Positions 1 to 9,034 of a stretch of DNA of 64,000 bases are shown one piece after another (the first letter of the stretch is position 1; each line of letters starts with the position of its first letter). Under the pieces are notes generated by a model, which was not told the origin of the DNA, did no database searches, and worked only from the letters and a program-made list of their open reading frames with translations. Source of the stretch: Muricoccus roseus (GTDB lineage Bacteria > Pseudomonadota > Alphaproteobacteria > Acetobacterales > Acetobacteraceae); contig NZ_FQZF01000024.1 in assembly GCF_900141905.1 (NCBI RefSeq), positions 16,382 through 80,381 on the forward strand. The letters are read 5' to 3'. The translations under genes and the position numbers were made by a program.

Positions 1-305
1 AAGGGGTCCTGGAACACCATCTGCATCCGCCGCCGGAGCGGGCGCAGGGCGGCGCGGTCGGCCCCCGTGATGTCCTGCCCGTCGAAGACCACCTGCCCGG
101 CCGTCGGCCGGACGAGGCGCAGCAGCATGCGGCCGATGGTGGATTTCCCGCTGCCGCTCTCCCCGACCAGCCCCAGCGCCTCGCCACGCCGGATGGCGAT
201 GTCCACCCCCGCCACGGCGCGCACGGGGCGGCGGCCGGGGGTCAGCAGGCCTGGCCCGCCGAACTCCATCACCAGGCCCCGGCCCTCGGCGAGGGGCGGG
301 CTCAC
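1..305 (-). CDS. ABC transporter ATP-binding protein, OppF/DppF type (3' part cut by window edge)
   Basis: Second ATPase of a peptide/nickel-type (Opp/Dpp) importer; it would hydrolyse ATP at the inner membrane to drive solute uptake. About 100 codons are visible. The P-loop GESGSGKST and the Q-loop stretch QMVFQDP are both readable before the edge. The chosen start is a GTG at 305 that shares bases with the TGA of the upstream ATPase gene (GTGA overlap), so the two are translationally coupled. The rest of the ATPase, and presumably the permeases and binding protein, lie to the left of the window. The transported solute cannot be told from sequence. Confidence 0.88.
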   Translation of the reverse strand, partial: MSPPLAEGRGLVMEFGGPGLLTPGRRPVRAVAGVDIAIRRGEALGLVGESGSGKSTIGRMLLRLVRPTAGQVVFDGQDITGADRAALRPLRRRMQMVFQDP

Positions 306-1300
306 GCCACCTCCTCCCAGCGGATGCAGCGGCTGCGCCGGCCCGGTGCCGCGTCCAGTAGCGGCACCGGCCCCTCGCGGCAGGCGGGCACGGCCATGGC
401 GCAGCGTTCGGCGAAGCGACAATAGGGCGGCGGGGCGAGCGGATTGGGCATCAACCCGGGAATGCCGCGCGGCGGCTCTCCCTCCAGCGAGGGAATGCAG
501 TCCAGCAGGGCGCGCGTATAGGGGTGGCGCGGCGCGGCAAGCACCTCGGCCGCCGGACCCTCCTCCACCACCTGCCCGGCATAGAGCACGCAGATCCGGT
601 GCGCGAGGCCGGCGACCAGGCCGAGATCGTGGCTGACGAAGATCATCGCCATCCCCTCCCGCGACTGGAGGTCGCGCAGCAGGTCCACGATCTGCGCCTG
701 GATCGTCACATCCAGCGCCGTGGTGGGCTCGTCGGCGATCAGCAGGCGCGGCTCGCCCGCCAGCGCCAGGGCGATCACGGCCCGCTGGCGCATCCCGCCG
801 GAGAGCTGGTGCGGATACTCCCCCGCGCGCCGCGGCGGATCAGGGATGCCGACGAGGTCGAGGAGCGCCACCGCCTGTTCCGCCGCCTCGCGCCGGCCGA
901 GGCCACGCAGGTGGCGCAAGGTCTCCGCGATCTGGTCGCCGATGGTGAACAGCGGATCCAGCGCGCTGCCCGGATCCTGGAAGACCACCGCGATCTCCCG
1001 CCCGCGCACGCGGCGCAGCGCCTCTCCCCGAAGGGCGAGGAGGTCGGCCTCGTCGCCCCCGGCGCCGCGCCACCGCAGATGGCCCGTCGCACGCGTGCCC
1101 GCCGCGCCGGCATGGAGCCGTGCCACGGCCATGGCCGTGACCGACTTGCCGCTGCCGCTTTCGCCCACCAGCGCGAGGGTTTCGCCCGGGGAGAGCGCGA
1201 AGGAGATGTCCTCCACCGCCGTCATCCAGCCCCGCGCGCCCTGGAAGGCGACGGAGAGGCCCTCTGCCCTCAGCAGGGGTGCGGCGGTGGCGGCGCTCAT
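302..1300 (-). CDS. ABC transporter ATP-binding protein, OppD/DppD type
   Basis: 332 residues, the normal size for the first ATPase of an Opp/Dpp importer. Walker [10 protein letters not shown] is near residues 46-54. The Q-loop reads VFQDPGS, the signature is LSGGMRQR, and Walker B LLIADEPT is followed by the H-loop VSHD. The C-terminal oligopeptide-ABC domain carries a [13 protein letters not shown] cysteine motif typical of the family. It sits 10 bp downstream of a mandelate-racemase-family gene in the same operon, which suggests import of a sugar acid, opine or peptide-like compound processed by that enzyme (inference). Confidence 0.93.
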   Translation of the reverse strand: MSAATAAPLLRAEGLSVAFQGARGWMTAVEDISFALSPGETLALVGESGSGKSVTAMAVARLHAGAAGTRATGHLRWRGAGGDEADLLALRGEALRRVRGREIAVVFQDPGSALDPLFTIGDQIAETLRHLRGLGRREAAEQAVALLDLVGIPDPPRRAGEYPHQLSGGMRQRAVIALALAGEPRLLIADEPTTALDVTIQAQIVDLLRDLQSREGMAMIFVSHDLGLVAGLAHRICVLYAGQVVEEGPAAEVLAAPRHPYTRALLDCIPSLEGEPPRGIPGLMPNPLAPPPYCRFAERCAMAVPACREGPVPLLDAAPGRRSRCIRWEEVA

Positions 1301-1310
1301 CCCGGCCCGC

Positions 1311-2465
1311 TCACCTTGGCCGGAACCGCTCGAGCGCGGCCCGGTCGGGCTCCACGCCCAGCCCGGGCGCGTCCGGCACCGCGATCATGCCGCCGACGGG
1401 GCGGAGCGGCTCCCGCAGCAGCTCGTCGCGCAACGGGTTGTCGGCGACGTCGTATTCCACCCAGGGCGGGTCCACCTCGCTTTCCGTCACCGCCGGATAG
1501 GGCGGCTGGGCCGCGACGAGATGGACGGCCGCGGCGAGCCCGAGGCCCGTGCCCCAGACATGCGGCGAGAGCCGCGCATGGCGAAGCGTGCAGAGCTGGC
1601 CGATGAGCCGCCCCTGCGAGAGGCCGCCGCACAGCGCGAGGTCAGGCTGCGCCATGTCGATCACCCGGGGCGCCAGCAAGTGGTCGAAGGCGAAGGCGGT
1701 GTAGAGCGCCTCGCCGGTCGCGACCGGAATCTCGCGACGCGCCATCAGCGCCCGGTAGCCCTCCTCATCCGCCGGGGAGAGCGGCTCCTCGTACCATTCG
1801 ATGCCGAAGGGCGCGATGGCGCGCATGCTCGCGAGCACCTGGTCGAGCCCGTAATTGCCGTTGGCATCCACGGCGATCCGCATCTCCGGCCCCAGCGTCT
1901 CGCGGGCAAGCCGCACGCGTGCGACATCGTCGGCCACGCCGCGCCCGATCTTGATCTTGCAGGCCGGGAAGTCGCGGAAGCGCGGCAGCTGCGCCTGCAG
2001 GCCGAGCGCGGGATCGGCGGTGAAGTAGCCGCCGGACCCGTAGACCGGCACGCTGTCCCGTGCCCGCCCGCCGATGAGCGCATGCACGGGCAATCCGTGC
2101 TCCTTCCCGAGCGCGTCATGCACGGCCATGTCGATGCCGGAGAGCAGCGCCATCAGCCCGTTCTGGACGCCGAAGTGATAGTTGCGCGCCAGCAGGCGGT
2201 GGAACAGCGCGCCATGGTCCACGAGGCGCGCGCCGCGCCAGTCCGCCAGGACGAAATCGAGATAGGCGGCTGTGAAGCCTGGCGGGCCCCAGGCCTCGCC
2301 GAAGCCGCTGATCCCGGTATTCGTCTCCACCTCGACGATGGTGGCGCCGCGGGCCGCCACCAGGCCGCGCGCCATGCCATAGGCGCCCGCCTCCCCCATG
2401 ACGTGCAGCACGGGGTGCAAGGTGATGCGCGCGATCCGGGCCGCGCCGCCGGTCCAGTCCGTCAT
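1311..2465 (-). CDS. Mandelate racemase/muconate lactonizing enzyme family protein (enolase superfamily)
   Basis: 384 residues with the two-domain enolase-superfamily layout: an N-terminal capping domain and a C-terminal barrel. Expected catalytic elements are visible: a KIKIG (KxK) motif near residue 170, metal-ligand segments VDANGN and WYEEP, then GEAL, and a C-terminal SPHVWGTG histidine. Members abstract a proton alpha to a carboxylate to racemise or dehydrate sugar acids or cycloisomerise dienes; the substrate is not predictable here. Its ATG overlaps the GntR gene stop (ATGA), and ABC importer ATPases follow, so it probably acts on the imported compound. Confidence 0.9.
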   Translation of the reverse strand: MTDWTGGAARIARITLHPVLHVMGEAGAYGMARGLVAARGATIVEVETNTGISGFGEAWGPPGFTAAYLDFVLADWRGARLVDHGALFHRLLARNYHFGVQNGLMALLSGIDMAVHDALGKEHGLPVHALIGGRARDSVPVYGSGGYFTADPALGLQAQLPRFRDFPACKIKIGRGVADDVARVRLARETLGPEMRIAVDANGNYGLDQVLASMRAIAPFGIEWYEEPLSPADEEGYRALMARREIPVATGEALYTAFAFDHLLAPRVIDMAQPDLALCGGLSQGRLIGQLCTLRHARLSPHVWGTGLGLAAAVHLVAAQPPYPAVTESEVDPPWVEYDVADNPLRDELLREPLRPVGGMIAVPDAPGLGVEPDRAALERFRPR

Positions 2466-3118
2466 GGGGCCAAGCGCTCCCGCGATGCCGTGAGGTGATG
2501 GGCCATGGCGGCCTCGGCGGCCGCGGCGTCATGCCCCCACAGGGCGGCGACGATGGCCTCGTGCTCCCGCGCCGTCTCCTCCGCGCCTTGCTGGGCCTTC
2601 ATGTAGAGGCGCGAGGCGTGGACCTGGGCGTTGAGGGCGGTGAGGGCCTGCCGGGCCGGCTCGTTGCCCGATGCCTCCGCGATAATGCCGTGGAAGGCCT
2701 CGTCCGCCGCGGCATGGGTGCGGTGCGTCTGCCAGGGACCACGGCGCACATGGGCTCCCATATCGGCCAGGCAGTCCCGCAGGCGCGTGATGGCCTGCGG
2801 CGTGATGCGCGGCGCCGCCTGCGCGGCCAGCCAGGGCTCCAGCCGCAGCCGTGTCTCGTACAGGTCCCGCAGGAAGGCCTGGTCGGGCATGGGGGCCACG
2901 GTGAAACCGAGATAGGCCTCGTTGCGGACGAGGCCGCGCGCGCAGAGCCCGGCCAGCGCCTCCCGCAGCGGGGTGGTGCTCACCGCCATCTCCCGCGCCA
3001 GGGCGTCGATGTTCAGCCGGGCGCCGGGCGCCAGGTCCTGATCCATGATTCGTTCCTGGAGCCGGGCACGGACCTGTTCAGCCAAGCCGACCCGGGTGAC
3101 CACCCGTGTATCCTGCAT
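2462..3118 (-). CDS. GntR-family transcriptional regulator, FCD subfamily
   Basis: 218 residues. An N-terminal winged helix carries the GntR signature (IDALAREMAVSTTPLREAL, about residues 37-55), followed by an all-helical FCD ligand-binding domain with histidine-containing helices near residues 135-190. FCD regulators usually sense small organic acids bound through a metal. First gene of the operon, overlapping the enolase-superfamily gene by ATGA, so likely an autoregulated local repressor of the uptake and catabolic genes. A perfect 12-bp palindrome lies across its start codon. Confidence 0.9.
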   Translation of the reverse strand: MQDTRVVTRVGLAEQVRARLQERIMDQDLAPGARLNIDALAREMAVSTTPLREALAGLCARGLVRNEAYLGFTVAPMPDQAFLRDLYETRLRLEPWLAAQAAPRITPQAITRLRDCLADMGAHVRRGPWQTHRTHAAADEAFHGIIAEASGNEPARQALTALNAQVHASRLYMKAQQGAEETAREHEAIVAALWGHDAAAAEAAMAHHLTASRERLAP

Positions 3119-3128
3119 CGTGCACGAT
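3117..3128. promoter_or_regulatory. Candidate GntR operator palindrome
   Basis: ATCGTGCACGAT is a perfect 12-bp inverted repeat overlapping the start of the GntR-family gene. FCD regulators commonly bind short palindromes of the form ATnGTnnACnAT, which this fits. Binding here would block initiation of the operon. Inference from sequence only. Confidence 0.45.
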
Positions 3129-3490
3129 CCTAAACGAGGTCCGTATCCCCGTGCAAGGGATCTCCGGCCCGCCCTGCCCCAAAACCTTCATCCGTGGGGA
3201 ACAGGGCCGCCCGGCGTCGTCACGCCCTGGCCACTTCGCGGGGAGGGAGGCAGGCAGAGGCGGCCGCTGGCCAAGCCAGGCAGCCGCACTTCCGGTGAAC
3301 TCATCATCATCGAGGAAGGGGGCGGAGCGGGTCGCCGAGGCCGGCCGCCGGCACCATGGCCGTGGCAGGTGAAGCCACGGCCCGGCGCCTGGCTGCCTCG
3401 GCCAAGCGGCCGGGGATCAACCCCGGGTGCCGGTAATCCCCATGCCCAGGGAGGACGTGATGAGGCCTGCTACGGCACCGGCGAGCGTGC
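3129..3490. other. Intergenic stretch without a convincing gene
   Basis: About 360 bp upstream of the GntR operon. Open frames here have no family resemblance and look like GC-driven chance frames. It probably holds the promoter of the minus-strand operon; no clear -35/-10 pair or hairpin stood out. Confidence 0.5.
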
Positions 3491-3715
3491 CTAGCCCGGG
3501 GCCGCGGCCGACAGCGCCCGGCTCGCCTGCCACTGGCGCTGCACCTCCTCGTTCACCTCTTCCGCGGTCTTTCCGGGGCGGACGATCACTTCGGCGCCGT
3601 TCAGCTGGAAGCGGTAGGGCACGCCATCGCGATTCGCCTTCTCGACGCAGCGGTTGATGACATGCGGCAGGTAGTCGCTCTCGGTCGTCGGGTAGTCCTG
3701 GACATGCGACGTCAT
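3491..3715 (-). CDS. Small conserved-type hypothetical protein (74 aa)
   Basis: Start placed at the ATG at 3715 because an AGGGAGG ribosome-binding site lies 7-8 bases upstream; a longer reading from a GTG at 3739 would swallow that site. The product is soluble, begins MTSHVQDYPTT and has a central VNRCVEK-like/IVRPGKTAEEV region with a single cysteine. I recognise no domain. The compositional bias (alternating charged and hydrophobic residues, strong ribosome-binding site) suggests a real gene. Function unknown. Confidence 0.6.
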   Translation of the reverse strand: MTSHVQDYPTTESDYLPHVINRCVEKANRDGVPYRFQLNGAEVIVRPGKTAEEVNEEVQRQWQASRALSAAAPG

Positions 3716-3812
3716 GCTTGCCTCCCTGGCCTTTGACACCGAGCTTAGGACCAGGCGGCCGCCGCCGTCATTCCACGAATGTTGCCAGTCGTGTGAGGGG
3801 ATCCGAACGGCT

Positions 3813-4031
3813 TCAGCCGACGGACCATGGCCCGGGGCCGTGCCCCTTCTTCCAGCGCTCCTTCAGCTCGTCCCACTGGGCACGGCTGTCGCAGGCGAGC
3901 CGGAGGAGGTCCCGCGGGAGCTCCTCGTCCAGGGCGGAGTCCCAGCGTTCATGGAGGCTGCGGCTGAGCCAGAGGTCGAACGGGTCTGCCTGGCGGCCCG
4001 CGACCGGCAGCATGGGTCGGCGAGGCGGCAT
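3813..4031 (-). CDS. Small hypothetical protein with a NepR-like segment
   Basis: 72 residues. Residues ~23-45 read LSRSLHERWDSALDEELP followed by RDLLRLA, an amphipathic helix followed by an acidic-proline turn and a second helix. This resembles the LR..Y..v..EP.P..f..LL pattern of NepR anti-sigma factors of the alphaproteobacterial general stress response. However, the tail RAQWDELKERWKKG is not typical, and no PhyR or EcfG gene is nearby, so the family assignment is only suggestive. A GAGG element precedes the ATG. Confidence 0.5.
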   Translation of the reverse strand: MPPRRPMLPVAGRQADPFDLWLSRSLHERWDSALDEELPRDLLRLACDSRAQWDELKERWKKGHGPGPWSVG

Positions 4032-4311
4032 GGTATCCTCGGCTGTTCCGGCCTCCAGCTGTGAGAACGTCTCTCAACGGGCAGGGTTCCTCCTGCCCGG
4101 CCAAGATCGCCGGCAGCGGAGCTTTTCGCCGTGCCTCACCCCGGCGTCGGCCGGGCACGGCTGACCTGTCGAGCCGTCCCCGGGCCCGGGCCAACACCCG
4201 GACGATCCATCCCTCTGGCGCTCGGTGACGGCGACGAGCGGAGGCAAGGCGCGCCCCCTTCCGCCGCGAAGGCCACCCGGGGGCGGGCCGAACCAAAGCC
4301 ATCCCGGGCGG

Positions 4312-5619
4312 TCACCCCGCCGTCGATGCGGTGGCAGACTCCAGCATCCATCCGGCGAGAATGGTGATGCCCGCCATCAGGTCGTCGATGTCCATGGCCT
4401 CGTCCGGATTGTGGCTTCCATTGGCGTTGCGCACAAAGACCATGCCCATCGGCACCCCCATCGCGGCGAAGGTCGCGGCGTCATGCGAGGCGGGGCTACC
4501 GAGAGGCTGCCAGTCCAGGCCATGGGCGATGGCCTGGCGCTCGAGGCATTCGCGAACGAGGGGCGCCACGGGCCCGACGGGGGCGGAGGCGCGCGCGCCA
4601 AGGTCGAAACGGACCCCTCGCCGGGACTCAATTTCGGCGACCATGGTCAGAACGCGCCGTTCCAATGCCGCCAGCACCGCCTCGTCATAGGCGCGGACAT
4701 CCAAGCTCATCAGGAACCGGCCGGGCACGCTGGTCATGCCATGCAACGCCGCATCCGTGTGGAAGCGGCCGATCGTCGTCGCCATAGGGATGCCCGCGGC
4801 CTCGTGCTCCTCCCAGATGCGATCCATGCCGGTGGCGAAATCGGCGCCGGCCAGCGCGGCATCGCGCCGGAAGCGCCGGGGCAGGCCGACATGGGCCTGC
4901 TCCCCTGAAATGGTGATGTCGGGGTAGCGGAAGTTCCCGGGAATGCCCGTGCCCACCGCGATCGGCCGCCCAGCCTCCAACAGGCTTGGCGCCTGCTCGA
5001 TATGCAGTTCGACGAAGCTCGCGATACGGGCGGGGTCCAGGTGCCGCCGTCCCTCGCGCAGGGCAGCCACGTCCGCGCCCTGGTCCGCCATATGGGAGGC
5101 GAGGCTGCGCCCGCTGTCGATCCGCGTGGCGCTGTCCAGCGCAGCCGGCGGCAGAATGCCGAATGCGCCACGGCTGCCGACATAGGAAACCTGGAACCAG
5201 ACGCTTTCCTCCGCACGGATCGCCATGACGGTGACGTCCCGCTCCGGCTGCGGGCACAGCGCCCGCAGGGCCTGCAAGGCGGCCAGCCCCGCGACGACGC
5301 CCGCCGCGCCATCGTAGTTCCCGCCATGCGGGACGGAATCCAGATGAGAGCCCGTCATCAGCACGGGCGCGGAGCGATCCCGTCCGGGAAGCGTGACATA
5401 GGTGTTGAGGGCCAGGTCATGGCTCACCTCGTAGCCGAGCGCGCGGGCTTTCCTCGCCAGCATGGCATGGGCGAAGGCCTCGCCCTCGCCATAGGGCGCC
5501 CGCGTCACTCCGGGATGGTCCAGCGTCGCCCCTCGCAGCTCATCGAACAGCGCCTCGACCATCGGACGGGTGGCCGTGACGGCGGAGATGATCTGCGTCG
5601 GGGGGGCGAGACCGGCCAT
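4312..5619 (-). CDS. M20-family Zn-dependent amidohydrolase (N-carbamoyl-L-amino-acid hydrolase/allantoate amidohydrolase type)
   Basis: 435 residues from the ATG at 5619, which has a GAGAGGA site upstream; an ATG 87 bases earlier lacks one. Metal ligands of the family are visible: GSHLDSVPHGG with His92, NYDGAAGV with Asp103, AEES with Glu137/138, a VELHIEQ histidine, and SHNPDE near the C-terminus. A dimerisation/lid domain lies around residues 210-320 (GEQAHVGLPRR). The family removes carbamoyl or ureido groups from amino acids, allantoate or similar, releasing ammonia and CO2. It stands alone on the minus strand with no hydantoinase beside it, so the exact substrate is open. Confidence 0.88.
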   Translation of the reverse strand: MAGLAPPTQIISAVTATRPMVEALFDELRGATLDHPGVTRAPYGEGEAFAHAMLARKARALGYEVSHDLALNTYVTLPGRDRSAPVLMTGSHLDSVPHGGNYDGAAGVVAGLAALQALRALCPQPERDVTVMAIRAEESVWFQVSYVGSRGAFGILPPAALDSATRIDSGRSLASHMADQGADVAALREGRRHLDPARIASFVELHIEQAPSLLEAGRPIAVGTGIPGNFRYPDITISGEQAHVGLPRRFRRDAALAGADFATGMDRIWEEHEAAGIPMATTIGRFHTDAALHGMTSVPGRFLMSLDVRAYDEAVLAALERRVLTMVAEIESRRGVRFDLGARASAPVGPVAPLVRECLERQAIAHGLDWQPLGSPASHDAATFAAMGVPMGMVFVRNANGSHNPDEAMDIDDLMAGITILAGWMLESATASTAG

Positions 5620-5781
5620 GCATTCAAATCCTCTCAATTCTCTGAAACGGTACCGGAAATCCGACCGCGGGAACAATTCGCGCTGTCCCGCAGCGGCGAT
5701 TCCCACGAATCTCGCGAGCGGCCCGTGCCAGCGTCGTACGCTGCCATCCTGTCGATCAGCCCGTCGGCCCTGTGCCGGCGG

Positions 5782-6072
5782 TCACTCCACCTTCGCCTCA
5801 TAGGCATCGAGCCGCCTGCGGATCGCAGGGTTGCCCGCGTGGCGCCGCTTGAGCCGCTCCAGCTCGGCATCCGTGCCGCGGCAATTCGCCTCCAGGGCCC
5901 GTGCGATCGCCCCCGCGCGGGCGGGGTCGTCGGAATCCTCGCCCCGGAAATGGTCGCAGCGGTCGCGCCGGGCGGTGAAGGCCTGCACATCGGGCGGCGC
6001 CTCGGCCGCCAAAGCCGGCCAGGCGGAGATCCAGGCGGCGAGGGCGGCCGAAGGGAGCGACATCGGGTGCAT
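5782..6072 (-). CDS. Small exported hypothetical protein
   Basis: 96 residues. A signal peptide of about 22 residues ends at PALAAEA, so the mature protein is periplasmic. The mature part has RRDRCDHFRGED and NCRGTDAELERL; two cysteines could pair in a disulfide. Helical C-terminus ending RRLDAYEAKVE. This pattern recurs in hypothetical proteins of many proteobacteria but I know of no function. A second ATG three codons in (6063) is an equally good start. Confidence 0.72.
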   Translation of the reverse strand: MHPMSLPSAALAAWISAWPALAAEAPPDVQAFTARRDRCDHFRGEDSDDPARAGAIARALEANCRGTDAELERLKRRHAGNPAIRRRLDAYEAKVE

Positions 6073-6245
6073 GCCCGGAGATCGTCCCGATCACGTCCAG
6101 TTGGTCAAGCGGCCAGCCCGGTTTTCGCCCATGCGGGGGTCTATCCTACCCTGCCGCTCTACGCAGGGCGCGAGAAGCGGAGGATCCGTCCATTCCCGAG
6201 ACACCCCGGCGCGGCCGCGCCACACTGGGCCTCCTGGCGACCACC

Positions 6246-8375
6246 GTGCTGCTGCCCCTTGCCCTCCTGGGCCTCGGCCTGTGGGAACAGCAACGCGGCG
6301 CGTCCGACGAGGAGGCGATGGAGTTGCAGCGGGGGCAGGCGGCCAAGGCGGTCGCGCTTCTGGAGGCTCGCCCAGCCCAGCCCGATGGCCGCCCGGATTT
6401 CGGCGCCCGGTTCCGCCGCAACGGCCACACCTATGTCGGCCCTCTCGCCCTTTCCGAGGCGCGTGACGCCCTCGATGACGCGGAGAGCGCGCTCGCCCTG
6501 TCCCGCGCCCGCCGGTACCTGCCGCCCGTCGTGGCCGCATGCGCCGGGGTCGCCGCCGGCCTGTCGGTCCTCGCCCTCCTGGCCGCGACGCTGCTGGTAC
6601 GGGCGGGGCGCAGATCGCGGGACGCGCTGGTCCGCGGCTTCTCCCTCGTCCGGCGCGTGCTGCCGCCGATGATGGGAACGCAGGTGGTGCTGGTCGCGAT
6701 CGGTGTCGTCGCGGCCGTGGCCTTCGAGGCCTCGGCCATCCTCGAGGCCGGCAATCTCTCGAGCGGCGGGGCCAAGCTGCTGGGCATCGCCGCCATCGCG
6801 ATCGGCGCCAGCCTCTGGACCGCGGGGAAAGCCGTGGTGCAGCTGCGGCGCACGGTGGGCCTCTTCACGCCGGACCCGCTCTCCATCATGGGCCGCCCCG
6901 TGACGCGGGAGGAGGCGCCGGGCCTGTGGCGCATGCTCGATGAACTGGCCACGCGGCTCGGCGCCCTGCTGCCGGACAATGTCGTGGTCGGCCTCACCGG
7001 CGGCTTCTTCGTCAGCTCCGGCGCGAAGGTCCTGGAGCCCGGCGGCGGCACGCTGGCGGGGCGCACACTCTATCTCCCCCTTCCCTTCCTGCCCCTGCTG
7101 CGGGAGGACGAGGTGGCCACCATCATCGGTCATGAGCTGGCGCATTTCTCGGGCGGCGACACCGAATACAGCCTCCGCTTCCTGCCCATCTATGCCGGCG
7201 TGGGCCGCTCGCTGGATGCCGTCGCCCTCGCCGGCATGGGCGGCGACGGCTCCATCTCGCCGCTGACCCGCCCGGCACTGAAGCTGGGCGTCTTCGTCAT
7301 GGACCAGTTCCACCATGCCGTGCGGCACTGGAGCCGCCTGCGCGAATTCGCCGCCGACGCCGCCGGCGCGAAGGTCACCTCGGCCGATGCGGCCGCGCGC
7401 GCCCTGCTCCGCACGGCCGCTGCCTACCCACGCGTGGACGAAACCCTGGAGCGCGCCTTTCGCGCCCCCGACGCCGCGCCGGCCGACCTGGTCGCCGCCG
7501 CCCTGCACCACGCCGAAGAACGTGGCCTGGTGGATCCGACAGGACATCTGGAGGAGACGCAGCCCCACCCGACCGATACCCACCCGCCCACGCGCCAGCG
7601 CCTTGCCGCCCTCGGCCGGGAGCCGGGGCCCGAGCTGCTGGCCGAAGCCGCAGCCGCGCCACCCCCGGAGGCGATCTCGCGCCTCGCCAAGTATTTCGCC
7701 GAGCCGGACTCGCTCTGCCGGGCCGCCAGCGCCGACTTCCTGCGCGCCGCGCGCGACAACGCGCGGGAGGCGCATCAGGCGTTGGAGGCCGCCGCCTCCG
7801 AGGTGGCAGAGGAGCCGGTGGCGCTGCATGAGAACACCCGCGGGGGCGCCATCTTCCTGTTCGTCTTCGGCGGATTGCTGGTGGCCGGCGCCCTGACCGT
7901 GCTGGCTGTGGACGTGCCCGGCACCGACGCCTCAGGTAAAATGATCGCGGCCGGCGCCGGTGGCGGCCTTGGCCTCCTCTTCATCGGCTTCGGCGTGCCG
8001 CTCCTGCGGCGCGGCGACAAGCCCTTTGCCATCCTCCGCCAGGAATCCATCCACATCAGCGGGCTCGACCGGCCGATCCTCTGGGAACATGTGGCGGATC
8101 TCGACATCACGCTGGATGGCGGCCGGCTGGTCACCCGCATCCTCCTCCCGCCGGAAGCGCCCTTCCCGGCGCGCCTGCCGCGGGGGCGTCGCGTGAAGCT
8201 GGATCCGAAGCGCCGGATCCTCTCCTTCGCGGCGTCCCCGCCGCGCCACCTCAAGGTGCAGGGCTTCGCCGACCTCATCGGGCGCTACCGACAGGCCGAC
8301 GCCGCGCGCCGTATCCTGGCGGCGGAAGCCCGGGCGGCATCCGCATCCGATGCCGAAAATGTAACCGGCGCGTGA
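6246..8375 (+). CDS. M48-family membrane metallopeptidase
   Basis: 709 residues from the GTG at 6246. Membrane segments lie near residues 95-120, 140-165 and 170-190, then a cytoplasmic peptidase domain with the zinc motif HELAH (about 296-300) and a third-ligand segment RLREFAADAAG. Two more membrane helices lie around residues 535-590, followed by a soluble tail. Family members (HtpX/Ste24-like) cleave damaged membrane proteins. The first helix looks truncated from this GTG. A strong GGAGGA at 6179-6184 sits 7 bases before an in-frame ATT at 6192, which would complete the helix with a PRRGR positive cap, so the true start may be the ATT. Confidence 0.85.
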   Translation: MLLPLALLGLGLWEQQRGASDEEAMELQRGQAAKAVALLEARPAQPDGRPDFGARFRRNGHTYVGPLALSEARDALDDAESALALSRARRYLPPVVAACAGVAAGLSVLALLAATLLVRAGRRSRDALVRGFSLVRRVLPPMMGTQVVLVAIGVVAAVAFEASAILEAGNLSSGGAKLLGIAAIAIGASLWTAGKAVVQLRRTVGLFTPDPLSIMGRPVTREEAPGLWRMLDELATRLGALLPDNVVVGLTGGFFVSSGAKVLEPGGGTLAGRTLYLPLPFLPLLREDEVATIIGHELAHFSGGDTEYSLRFLPIYAGVGRSLDAVALAGMGGDGSISPLTRPALKLGVFVMDQFHHAVRHWSRLREFAADAAGAKVTSADAAARALLRTAAAYPRVDETLERAFRAPDAAPADLVAAALHHAEERGLVDPTGHLEETQPHPTDTHPPTRQRLAALGREPGPELLAEAAAAPPPEAISRLAKYFAEPDSLCRAASADFLRAARDNAREAHQALEAAASEVAEEPVALHENTRGGAIFLFVFGGLLVAGALTVLAVDVPGTDASGKMIAAGAGGGLGLLFIGFGVPLLRRGDKPFAILRQESIHISGLDRPILWEHVADLDITLDGGRLVTRILLPPEAPFPARLPRGRRVKLDPKRRILSFAASPPRHLKVQGFADLIGRYRQADAARRILAAEARAASASDAENVTGA

Positions 8376-8411
8376 CTTCTCCCCCGCACCCGCCCCGCTA
8401 GAAATTCGGCC

Positions 8412-8924
8412 ATGCAACCCCAGGCCGAATCTCCCCGCCCGCTCACCCTGCCGCCGCAGGGCGACCACTGGCGGCATAGGCTATGGGGCCTGTTGGGCAC
8501 GGTCATGTTCGGGGCGATGCTTATCGCCATCGGCATCTACACGGTGCCCGGCCTCGTCAGTGACTGGCGAATCCGCGGCACGGCAGAGCCCGTGGCGGGC
8601 GGCCGGGTCACGGAGGGGTCCTGCAGCTCGAAGCTCGTGCTGACCATCTGTGACGCCACCCTCTCGCTCCAGACGAAGTCAGGGCCGGTGTCGCGCGACG
8701 TGAACTACATCTTCACCGACGTGCATTCCGGCAGCTACTCGGTGACGGTGGTGGCCGACCCGGCGCATCCGGAGCCGGCAACGACCGACATGGCGCTGGA
8801 AAAGCTCTGGAACCGGACGATCACCTTGCTGGTCGGCGGCGGCATCCTGCTCGCACTGACCATGGCGCCGATCATCGGCATCATCCGGCGGCTCCGGCAT
8901 CGCGATGAGGCAAGCGCCGCCTGA
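8412..8924 (+). CDS. Two-helix membrane protein, hypothetical
   Basis: 170 residues. Transmembrane helices near residues 26-48 (GTVMFGAMLIAIGIY) and 135-158 (TLLVGGGILLALTMAPIIG) flank a periplasmic loop with two cysteines (GSCSSK and TICDAT) that could form a disulfide. The start lies 34 bp after the M48 peptidase stop, so the two may be cotranscribed. It resembles small envelope proteins of unknown function; no catalytic motif seen. Confidence 0.72.
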   Translation: MQPQAESPRPLTLPPQGDHWRHRLWGLLGTVMFGAMLIAIGIYTVPGLVSDWRIRGTAEPVAGGRVTEGSCSSKLVLTICDATLSLQTKSGPVSRDVNYIFTDVHSGSYSVTVVADPAHPEPATTDMALEKLWNRTITLLVGGGILLALTMAPIIGIIRRLRHRDEASAA

Positions 8925-9034
8925 GCGCCTGATTTCGGGATGAGCGGAAGCGCGTTCCCGCGCCCCGCCGATCGGCCGGGCACCCCTGCCCCGATGATGC
9001 CTGGCGATCCTCGGCTCTTCGACCGCGGCAGCGC

